DNA from: Flavobacterium indicum GPTSA100-9 = DSM 17447
GTDB taxonomy: Bacteria > Bacteroidota > Bacteroidia > Flavobacteriales > Flavobacteriaceae
Assembly: GCF_000455605.1 (NCBI RefSeq)
Contig: NC_017025.1
Span: 930,001 to 994,000 of the forward strand
DNA: 64,000 nucleotides
Direction: 5' to 3'
Below, one piece after another: positions 17,009 to 24,009 of this stretch; the first letter of the stretch is position 1, and each line of letters starts with the position of its first letter. A program made the position numbers and the translations under genes. The notes beneath the pieces were generated by a model, which was not told where the DNA came from, made no database searches, and worked only from the letters and a program-made list of their open reading frames with translations.

Positions 17009-19552
17009 ATGGAAGATAATTTTTCACCTAGAGTTAAAGATGTTATTTTTTATAGTAAAGAAGAAGCATTGCGTTTAGGTCATGATTTTATAGGTACAGA
17101 GCATCTTATACTTGGTTTGCTTAGAGATGGAAATGGAAGTGCAATGGATATACTGAATTCAATGCAGATTAACTTTGATGTATTACGTAAAAAAGTTGAG
17201 ATTCTTAGTCCGGCAAATCCAACTAGCACTGTCAGTAATGATAAAAAGAATTTACACTTAACAAGACAAGCTGAAAGAGCTTTAAAATATACTTTTTTAG
17301 AAGCCAAATTATTCAATACGACTTCAATTAGTACGGCTTTATTGTTGTTATGTATTTTAAAAAACGATAATGACCCTACTACAAAATTGTTGAATAAACT
17401 TAAAATTAATTATGATAACGTAAAAGAACTGTATATGAATATGAGCGAAAACGAAGATATACTAAAAAATACACCTCGAGCAGAATCATTTGACGACTCG
17501 GGAGATGAAGGATTTAAAGATAGTGGAATGAGTTCATCGAGTAATAGTGGTAATAAAACAACAAAAAAATCAAAAACTCCAGTATTAGATAATTTTGGTA
17601 GAGATTTAACTGAATTGGCAGAAGAAGGGAAGTTGGATCCTGTTGTTGGACGTGAAAAAGAAATTGAGCGTGTTTCTCAAATTTTAAGTCGAAGAAAGAA
17701 AAACAATCCATTATTAATTGGAGAACCAGGAGTGGGTAAATCTGCAATTGCTGAAGGCTTAGCTTTAATGATTGTTAAGAAAAAAGTATCGCGTATTCTT
17801 TTCAATAAACGTGTAGTTACGCTTGATTTAGCGTCTTTAGTTGCTGGAACTAAATACCGAGGACAATTTGAAGAACGCATGAAAGCGGTAATGAATGAAT
17901 TGGAAAAAAATGACGATATCATCCTTTTTATTGATGAAATCCACACTATTGTTGGTGCTGGTGGCGCTACAGGATCGCTAGATGCTTCTAACATGTTTAA
18001 ACCAGCATTAGCAAGAGGGGAAATTCAATGTATCGGTGCTACAACATTAGACGAATACCGTCAATACATTGAAAAAGATGGGGCGTTAGAAAGACGATTC
18101 CAAAAAGTAATTGTGGAGCCAACTACGGTGGAAGAAACGATTACGATACTAAACAATATTAAAGGTAAATACGAAGATCACCACAATGTAATTTTTACAC
18201 CAGAAGCCATTGAAGCTTGTGTGAAATTAACCAGTCGTTACATGACAGATCGTTTTTTACCAGATAAGGCAATTGATGCTTTAGATGAAGCAGGCTCAAG
18301 AGTTCACATCACAAATATTGAAGTGCCAAAACAAATTTTGGAACTTGAAAAGCAATTGGAAGAAGTTAGAGAACTAAAAAACTCAGTAGTTAAAAAACAA
18401 AAGTTTGAAGAAGCCGCTAAACTTCGAGATGATGAGAAAAAAATTGAAAAAGATTTAGCTATTGCGCAAGAAAAATGGGAAGAAGATTCTAAAAACAATA
18501 GGGTTACAGTAACGGAAGATAATGTCGCGGATGTAGTTTCTATGATGACTGGAATTCCTGTGAATCGTATTGCTCAAACAGAAAGTAATAAATTAGCAAA
18601 ACTTCCAGATTTAATTAAAGGAAAAGTAATTGGACAAGATGAAGCTGTTCAAAAAATAGCAAAATCGATTCAAAGAAATAGAGCTGGATTAAAAGATCCT
18701 AACAAACCTATTGGTTCATTTATTTTCTTAGGTTCAACAGGTGTTGGAAAAACACAATTAGCAAAAGTATTAGCAAAGGAATTATTCGATTCTGAAGATG
18801 CTTTAGTGCGTATCGATATGAGTGAATACATGGAAAAATTTGCTATTTCAAGATTAGTTGGTGCGCCTCCAGGGTATGTAGGTTATGAAGAAGGTGGACA
18901 ATTAACTGAAAAAGTAAGAAGAAAACCGTATTGTGTTGTACTTTTAGATGAAATTGAAAAAGCACACCCTGATGTGTTTAATATGTTGTTACAAGTATTG
19001 GATGATGGACATTTAACTGATAGTTTAGGTCGTAAAATTGATTTTAGAAATACAATAATTATTATGACTTCTAATATTGGCGCGCGTCAATTAAAAGACT
19101 TTGGACAAGGTGTTGGATTTGGAACATCAGCAAAAGTAGCTCAAACAGAAGAACACAATAAATCAGTCATCGAAAATGCTTTGAAAAAGGCTTTTGCACC
19201 AGAGTTTTTGAATAGAATTGACGATGTTATTGTATTTAATGCTTTAGAAAAACATGATATTGATAAAATCATTGATATTGAAATGGCTAAATTAGTCGCT
19301 CGTATCAAAGATTTAGGTTATGATTTAACATTGTCTGAAAAAGCAAAAGATTTTATAGCCGAAAAAGGATTTGATAAGCAATTTGGAGCTCGACCTTTGA
19401 AAAGAGCCATACAAAAATATGTTGAAGATGCTTTGGCGGAAGAAATTATTACTTCCAAAATAAATCAAGGCGATACCATCTTTATGGATTTAGATGAAAC
19501 CGCTCAAGAGTTAACTATTAAAATAGAGAAAACTGAAAAACCTGCTAATTAG
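17009..19552 (+). CDS. clpC: ATP-dependent Clp protease ATP-binding subunit ClpC
   Basis: Hsp100 unfoldase that feeds substrates to ClpP. Domains in order: Clp N-domain repeats (about 5-145), a linker of low complexity (160-190), AAA+ module 1 with Walker A GEPGVGKS and Walker B ILFIDEIHTI, a middle domain with a UVR-like segment (KQKFEEAAKLRDDEKKIEKDL), AAA+ module 2 with Walker A GSTGVGKT and VVLLDEIEKAHPDVFN, and the D2-small domain. The UVR-like M-domain makes it ClpC rather than ClpA or ClpB. The 847-residue length is normal. Its stop codon lies inside the terminator stem. Upstream DNA resembles the grpE promoter, so stress control is likely. Confidence 0.96.
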   Translation: MEDNFSPRVKDVIFYSKEEALRLGHDFIGTEHLILGLLRDGNGSAMDILNSMQINFDVLRKKVEILSPANPTSTVSNDKKNLHLTRQAERALKYTFLEAKLFNTTSISTALLLLCILKNDNDPTTKLLNKLKINYDNVKELYMNMSENEDILKNTPRAESFDDSGDEGFKDSGMSSSSNSGNKTTKKSKTPVLDNFGRDLTELAEEGKLDPVVGREKEIERVSQILSRRKKNNPLLIGEPGVGKSAIAEGLALMIVKKKVSRILFNKRVVTLDLASLVAGTKYRGQFEERMKAVMNELEKNDDIILFIDEIHTIVGAGGATGSLDASNMFKPALARGEIQCIGATTLDEYRQYIEKDGALERRFQKVIVEPTTVEETITILNNIKGKYEDHHNVIFTPEAIEACVKLTSRYMTDRFLPDKAIDALDEAGSRVHITNIEVPKQILELEKQLEEVRELKNSVVKKQKFEEAAKLRDDEKKIEKDLAIAQEKWEEDSKNNRVTVTEDNVADVVSMMTGIPVNRIAQTESNKLAKLPDLIKGKVIGQDEAVQKIAKSIQRNRAGLKDPNKPIGSFIFLGSTGVGKTQLAKVLAKELFDSEDALVRIDMSEYMEKFAISRLVGAPPGYVGYEEGGQLTEKVRRKPYCVVLLDEIEKAHPDVFNMLLQVLDDGHLTDSLGRKIDFRNTIIIMTSNIGARQLKDFGQGVGFGTSAKVAQTEEHNKSVIENALKKAFAPEFLNRIDDVIVFNALEKHDIDKIIDIEMAKLVARIKDLGYDLTLSEKAKDFIAEKGFDKQFGARPLKRAIQKYVEDALAEEIITSKINQGDTIFMDLDETAQELTIKIEKTEKPAN

Positions 19553-19565
19553 CAGGTTTTTTTTA
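19538..19565 (+). terminator. Terminator overlapping the clpC stop codon
   Basis: Perfect stem AAACCTGCTA / TAGCAGGTTT followed by T-rich DNA; the TAG stop at 19550-19552 is part of the second arm. Confidence 0.85.
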
Positions 19566-19687
19566 TGAATCATTTTTTTGGCACAGTTTTTAGTTAAGTT
19601 TAATTAATGAACCTTTGACTGAAATTTTGTTTATGAAGTAAAACTACCTACCAATCAATTTGTATTAACCTTTTTAAACAAAATTTT

Positions 19688-20608
19688 ATGAAAAAAACTG
19701 TAATTGGGTTGGGCACTTTTGCCTTACTTATCCTAACTTTATTTGCTTGCAATAAAAAAGCAGAGGAAACACCTGGTGTTTCAGCAATGGATTTAAAAAC
19801 TGTAGCTACTGATTCAGCAGCAGTAGAAGAAAAATCTATGTCGTCAATTGCGGCTGAAGTTGACAAAAACTCCAAACGACAATTCATTCAAACAGCCGAT
19901 TTAAAATTTAAAGTAAAAAGTGTAACGGAATCTACATATAAGATTGAAAGTCTGACTAAAAAAGTAGGTGGATTTGTAACTTTATCCGAATTAAGAAGTA
20001 CCATCATTAACAAAGACGAAACAAAAATTAGTCAAGACAGCACTTTAATTTCGACACAATTTGAAGTAAATAATATACTTTTACTTCGAGTTCCAAATAT
20101 TAAACTCGACACCTTATTGCGCAGTTTAACTTCCGAAGTACAATTTTTAGATTATAGAGTTATAAAAGCTGATGATGTACAATTTCAATTATTATCGAAA
20201 GATCTCGCTTCTAAACGTGGAAAAAAACAAGCACAACGAATTGAAAATGCAATCAAAACCAAAGGAAAAAAATTAAAAGACATAACCGAATCAGAGCAAC
20301 AATTAGGAGCAAAAGAATCTTCAATTGATGAAAATTATGTAGAAAAATTAGCATTAGAAGATCAAATAAATTTTAGCACCATAACCATTGAATTGTATCA
20401 AAATGAGCAAACTAAAAACGAAGTTATTGCCAATTCAAAAAACAGTACTGCATTTAGACCACATATAGGAATACAAATCCTAGACAGTCTACAATCGGGT
20501 TGGATTTTACTAGAAAACATCCTTTCTTTTTTAATCCAAATTTGGCCCTTAATTCTATTCGCAGCAATTGTATTCTATTTTAGAAATAAATTAAAAAGAA
20601 AAGAATAA
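19688..20608 (+). CDS. DUF4349-domain lipoprotein
   Basis: A 306-residue membrane-attached protein. The N-terminus is a lipoprotein signal with lipobox LFAC (C21). The DUF4349 body begins about residue 60 (RQFIQTADLKFKVKSVTEST), passes through a charged coiled-coil stretch (about 165-215) and ends in a transmembrane helix (about 275-298) with a short basic tail (RNKLKRKE). The family is widespread, but no enzymatic role is established. TTGGCAC at 19579-19584 upstream matches a -24 element but lacks a proper -12 partner. Single gene with shared terminator. Confidence 0.88.
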   Translation: MKKTVIGLGTFALLILTLFACNKKAEETPGVSAMDLKTVATDSAAVEEKSMSSIAAEVDKNSKRQFIQTADLKFKVKSVTESTYKIESLTKKVGGFVTLSELRSTIINKDETKISQDSTLISTQFEVNNILLLRVPNIKLDTLLRSLTSEVQFLDYRVIKADDVQFQLLSKDLASKRGKKQAQRIENAIKTKGKKLKDITESEQQLGAKESSIDENYVEKLALEDQINFSTITIELYQNEQTKNEVIANSKNSTAFRPHIGIQILDSLQSGWILLENILSFLIQIWPLILFAAIVFYFRNKLKRKE

Positions 20609-20610
20609 AA

Positions 20611-20634
20611 AAACGCCACTATTTAGTGGCGTTT
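20611..20634. terminator. Bidirectional terminator between the DUF4349 gene and the permease
   Basis: Perfect 11-base stem AAACGCCACTA / TAGTGGCGTTT with a two-base loop between convergent genes, with A runs on one side and T on the other. Confidence 0.85.
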
Positions 20635-20645
20635 ATAGTTATTGA

Positions 20646-22304
20646 CTAAGCTTTATTCAGTTTACTGTTTTTATATCCGAATGAGAAATACACCACTAAA
20701 CCAATTAATAACCATCCAAAAAACCACACCCAGTTAGAAACGGTCATACCTGTTAGTAAATAACAACACGATACTAAACCTAAAAGTGGAATTAAAGAGA
20801 AATTTTTAATGAATGATAATCCCGATAATACAAAACATAAAATATAGAAAATAATTAACGGTAAATTTATTGCTATTTTAGCATCACTAAAATCAAATAA
20901 ATCTACAAAATACGTCGGAAATAAATAATGAATTAAAATCAATGAACACAAGTACATCGATGGAAATACAAACTTAGAATTGATATAAGGAATTCTAAAT
21001 TTCCCTTTACTTTGCGCCATTTCTTCTTCACTTTGAGGCGATAAAACCAATACACCTCCACAAACTAAAACAAAAGCAAACAAAGTTCCAATACTTGTAA
21101 AGTCAAGCACCAAGGTTTCATCTGTAAAAAATATTGGTAATCCAACAACAATACCTGTTACAATGGTTGCGTAACTCGGAGTTTTATATTTCGGATGAAT
21201 TTTAGAAAATCGACTTGGCATTAAACCGTCTCTACTCATGGTCATCCAAATACGAGGTTGCCCCATTTGGAAAACCAATAATACACTTGTCATCGCAACT
21301 ACTGCTGCTATAGACACAATAAACAACATCCATTTGATGCCTTTAATAGCAAAAATTTCAGCTAATGGATCACTTACGCCCAACATTTCGTAAGAGACCA
21401 TTCCCGTTAGAACCAAAGCCAAAATAATATATACAACCGTACAAGCAATTAAGGAATAAATCATTCCTTTAGGTAAATCTTGTTGTGGATTTTTACATTC
21501 TTCCGCTAGTGTTGATACGGCATCAAAACCAATGTAGGCATAAAAAACAGCAGAAACTCCAGCCATAACTCCTCCAAAACCATTTGGCATAAAAGGCGTC
21601 CAATTATCAATTTCTATATAAAAACAACCAACAATTATTACCAGTAGTATGATAGCCATTTTAATGATTACCATAGCATTACTAACATTTTTTGATTCTT
21701 GAGCCCCTCTGTAAACTAAATAAGTGATAATAACATTTATTAAAACAGCCGGTAAATCAAAAATGATTCGTAAATTCCCAATCATAGGAGCGGTAGTCCA
21801 AGCTGTTAATCCTTCACCTGCTTTGTTTGCTTCAAATGCAGCATGTGCAGATTGATAATTTATAGTTAACCAGTCTGGCAAATGAAGTCCAAATGTTTCC
21901 AGTAAATTAGTAAAATAACCACTCCAAGAAAAGGCAATGTAAATATTACCAATTGAGTATTCCATAATCAGGGCCCAACCTATAATCCATGCAAACAATT
22001 CACCAAAAGATACATATGCATAGGTATATGCACTACCTGAAACCGGAACACGAGAGGCGAATTCAGCATAACACATGGCAGTAAATCCACAAGCTATAGC
22101 ACAAATGATATACAACAAAATAACACCTGGACCACCTGCAAAACAAGCATTTCCAATTGCACTGAATGTTCCACCACCTATAACTGCAGCAATCCCAAAC
22201 AAGGTTAAATCCCTAACATTCAAAACCTTATTTAACCCAGAATGTTCCCCATCTCCTCCTTGTTTTAAAATAGTAGCTATTGATTTTTTTCTAAAAATAT
22301 TCAT
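20646..22304 (-). CDS. APC-superfamily amino acid permease, cationic amino acid transporter type
   Basis: A 552-residue inner-membrane transporter with about 12-14 transmembrane helices. The TM1 signature GIAAVIGGGTFSAIGNACFAGGPGV shows the broken-helix GxG substrate site of APC carriers, and ASRVPVSGSAYTYAYVSFGEL is the TM3 family signature. The extra C-terminal helices and the DPLAEIFAIKGIKW loop resemble the CAT/YfnA branch, which moves arginine, lysine or other amino acids. The substrate is not certain. Single gene. Confidence 0.9.
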   Translation of the reverse strand: MNIFRKKSIATILKQGGDGEHSGLNKVLNVRDLTLFGIAAVIGGGTFSAIGNACFAGGPGVILLYIICAIACGFTAMCYAEFASRVPVSGSAYTYAYVSFGELFAWIIGWALIMEYSIGNIYIAFSWSGYFTNLLETFGLHLPDWLTINYQSAHAAFEANKAGEGLTAWTTAPMIGNLRIIFDLPAVLINVIITYLVYRGAQESKNVSNAMVIIKMAIILLVIIVGCFYIEIDNWTPFMPNGFGGVMAGVSAVFYAYIGFDAVSTLAEECKNPQQDLPKGMIYSLIACTVVYIILALVLTGMVSYEMLGVSDPLAEIFAIKGIKWMLFIVSIAAVVAMTSVLLVFQMGQPRIWMTMSRDGLMPSRFSKIHPKYKTPSYATIVTGIVVGLPIFFTDETLVLDFTSIGTLFAFVLVCGGVLVLSPQSEEEMAQSKGKFRIPYINSKFVFPSMYLCSLILIHYLFPTYFVDLFDFSDAKIAINLPLIIFYILCFVLSGLSFIKNFSLIPLLGLVSCCYLLTGMTVSNWVWFFGWLLIGLVVYFSFGYKNSKLNKA

Positions 22305-22363
22305 GAATAGTTTGTTAATTTTAGTAAGTTTTTAGTTTTATCCTAAGAAAAGTATAGGAAAAG

Positions 22364-22371
22364 CAAATATA
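22364..22371 (-). promoter_or_regulatory. Candidate -7 box for the amino acid permease
   Basis: Minus-strand TATATTTG, a full match to TAnnTTTG, 60 bases before the start. No TTG at the preferred -33 spacing. Confidence 0.4.
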
Positions 22372-22563
22372 TAATTATTATGCTAAAAGGAAACACTTTC
22401 AATTAAAATTGAGTTATTAATTTACCAACAAATAATTAATAAAATAATAACACAATAAACTAACATTTATCATAGACTTTTTAAACTCAATTGCTTAACT
22501 TTATATTATAAAATATCGATAGCTATAATTTATCAACATATAAATAATTATAATAAAAATATA

Positions 22564-22593
22564 TTGAAATAGATATTTTTTTGGGTAATTTTG
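22564..22593 (+). promoter_or_regulatory. Promoter of the peroxiredoxin operon
   Basis: TTG at 22564-22566, a 19-base spacer, and TAATTTTG at 22586-22593: a textbook Bacteroidota -33/-7 pair, about 42 bases before the ATG. Confidence 0.75.
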
Positions 22594-22635
22594 CATCGAA
22601 ATAAAATATAAATCATAATCATAAAATAAGTAAAC

Positions 22636-23271
22636 ATGGCATTAGTAGGAAAAAAATTCCCGAACATCACAGTTGACGCTATCTCTGAAATGGGTGACAA
22701 CTTAAGAATTAACGTTTTAGAAGAAGCAACAAAAAACAACAAAAAAGTTTTATTATTTTGGTATCCAAAAGATTTCACTTTTGTTTGTCCAACAGAATTA
22801 CATGCTTTTCAAGCGGCTTTAGGTGAATTTGAAAAAAGAAACACTATTGTAATTGGTGCTTCTTGTGACACCAATGAAGTTCACTTTGCATGGTTAAATA
22901 CTGCAAAAAATAATGGTGGAATTGAAGGAGTAACGTACCCTCTATTAGCAGATACAACAAGAAACTTATCTACAGCTTTAGGTATTTTAGAAGCTGAAGA
23001 AGTATTCAATGAAGAAACAGGTGATTATTTAATCGAAGGTTCAAATGTTACCTATCGTGCAACTTACTTAGTTGATGAAACGGGTGTAATTTTCCACGAA
23101 AGTGTAAACCACATGCCGTTAGGTAGAAACGTAAACGAGTACTTACGCTTAATCGATGCGTATACACACGTTCAAACTAAAGGTGAAGTATGTCCAGCTA
23201 ACTGGGAAGAAGGTAAAGATGCAATGAAAGCGGATAGATCTAGTACAGCTGAATATTTAGCATCTCACTAA
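22636..23271 (+). CDS. 2-Cys peroxiredoxin (AhpC/Prx1 type)
   Basis: Reduces hydrogen peroxide and alkyl hydroperoxides in the cytoplasm. The peroxidatic cysteine is C51 in DFTFVCPTELHAF, and the resolving cysteine is near residue 186 in GEVCPANWEEG. Length (211) and C-terminal extension are those of typical 2-Cys peroxiredoxins. It heads an operon with a thioredoxin 78 bases downstream, which probably recycles it, and a small DUF6952 protein. A hairpin between the first two genes may adjust relative expression. Confidence 0.95.
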   Translation: MALVGKKFPNITVDAISEMGDNLRINVLEEATKNNKKVLLFWYPKDFTFVCPTELHAFQAALGEFEKRNTIVIGASCDTNEVHFAWLNTAKNNGGIEGVTYPLLADTTRNLSTALGILEAEEVFNEETGDYLIEGSNVTYRATYLVDETGVIFHESVNHMPLGRNVNEYLRLIDAYTHVQTKGEVCPANWEEGKDAMKADRSSTAEYLASH

Positions 23272-23287
23272 AATAATGTGTCAATTT

Positions 23288-23322
23288 TCAATGTGTCAAT
23301 TAAACACTAATTGGCACATTGA
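23288..23322 (+). other. Hairpin between peroxiredoxin and thioredoxin genes
   Basis: TCAATGTGTCAATT (23288-23301) pairs with AATTGGCACATTGA (23309-23322), 14 positions with one G-U. No T run follows, so it looks like an attenuating or mRNA-stabilising hairpin and not a full terminator. Confidence 0.5.
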
Positions 23323-23349
23323 CAAATTGTCTAAAAAATTAAAAAAATT

Positions 23350-23658
23350 ATGTTTACAGAAATAGAACAAGACAACTTACAAGAAATTGTAGCCAATAAT
23401 GAAAAAGTTATGGTTCAATTTTCGGCTTCATGGTGTGGTAATTGCCGTATTATGAAACCTAAATTTAAAAAATTAGCTTCAGAAAATGAAGGAATGACTT
23501 TTGTTGTTGTTGATGCAGAACAATTTCCAGAATCAAGAAAATTAGCTAAGGTTGATAATTTACCTACTTTTGCTGCTTTTAAAAATGGGCAATTAGTTAA
23601 TCAAACACAAACAAACAAGGCTGAAGTATTAGCTGAATTGGTAGCTGAAATTCAATAA
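23350..23658 (+). CDS. Thioredoxin-family protein
   Basis: A 102-residue cytoplasmic thioredoxin with active site WCGNC at about residues 29-33 in FSASWCGNCRIMKPKFKKL and the cis-proline region NLPTFAAFKNG. The -GN- dipeptide between the cysteines differs from the -GP- of general thioredoxins, which usually changes redox potential. Position directly after peroxiredoxin suggests that it is the dedicated reductant. No signal peptide. Confidence 0.92.
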   Translation: MFTEIEQDNLQEIVANNEKVMVQFSASWCGNCRIMKPKFKKLASENEGMTFVVVDAEQFPESRKLAKVDNLPTFAAFKNGQLVNQTQTNKAEVLAELVAEIQ

Positions 23659-23669
23659 ATTCTATTCTT

Positions 23670-23927
23670 ATGAAATTACCAGTAATAAAACATTTAACGC
23701 AATTTATTGAAGAAAATGATCAAGACTATTTAGTTGAAACAATAGCAGTATTAGAACATTTAACTGAATTAGAGTCTCTTAAAGATGAAGAATTGGATGT
23801 TATTGCTGAATTGATTTCTAATATGTATGGTGCTTTAGAGGTACAGAAAGAAATCAAAGCAGGTAAAGACAAAAAAACGGCCATGAATGATTTCATGAAA
23901 CGTGTTTTAGGTTCAATAGACAAATAA
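23670..23927 (+). CDS. Small conserved protein, DUF6952 type
   Basis: An 85-residue acidic helical protein (MKLPVIKHLTQFIEEN at the start, MNDFMKRVLGSIDK at the end), without cysteines or membrane segments. I place it in DUF6952 from its sequence and its position after a peroxiredoxin/thioredoxin pair, an arrangement I associate with Flavobacteriia. It lies 11 bases after the thioredoxin stop, so it is surely co-transcribed. Function unknown; a partner of the peroxide-reducing pair is an inference. Confidence 0.8.
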   Translation: MKLPVIKHLTQFIEENDQDYLVETIAVLEHLTELESLKDEELDVIAELISNMYGALEVQKEIKAGKDKKTAMNDFMKRVLGSIDK

Positions 23928-23951
23928 AAAACTCTTTCTAAAATACTATTG

Positions 23952-23989
23952 AAAACCCTCAAATTGTTATTACTTTTTGAGGGTTTTTA
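23952..23989. terminator. Bidirectional terminator, DUF6952 / GH92
   Basis: Perfect 12-base stem AAAACCCTCAAA (23952-23963) / TTTGAGGGTTTT (23976-23987) between convergent genes. Confidence 0.85.
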
Positions 23990-24009
23990 ATTCTATGTAA
24001 TCTCATAGT

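Larger units (their letters stand above)
22305..22635 (+). other. AT-rich divergent intergenic region, permease / peroxiredoxin
   Basis: 331 bases without a gene, extremely AT-rich between 22410 and 22580. It holds a -7 box for the permease on the minus strand and a complete promoter for the peroxiredoxin on the plus strand. I see no other structure in it, and no palindrome that would be an obvious peroxide-sensor site. Confidence 0.8.

Noticed and set aside
17677..17994. 105-residue minus-strand frame inside clpC
   Set aside because: Opposite the first AAA+ module, whose motifs are fully intact.
19579..19593. TTGGCAC upstream of the DUF4349 gene as a sigma-54 promoter
   Set aside because: The -24 half is perfect, but the -12 position reads TTAG in place of TTGC and no TGTCA stands 12 bases before it.
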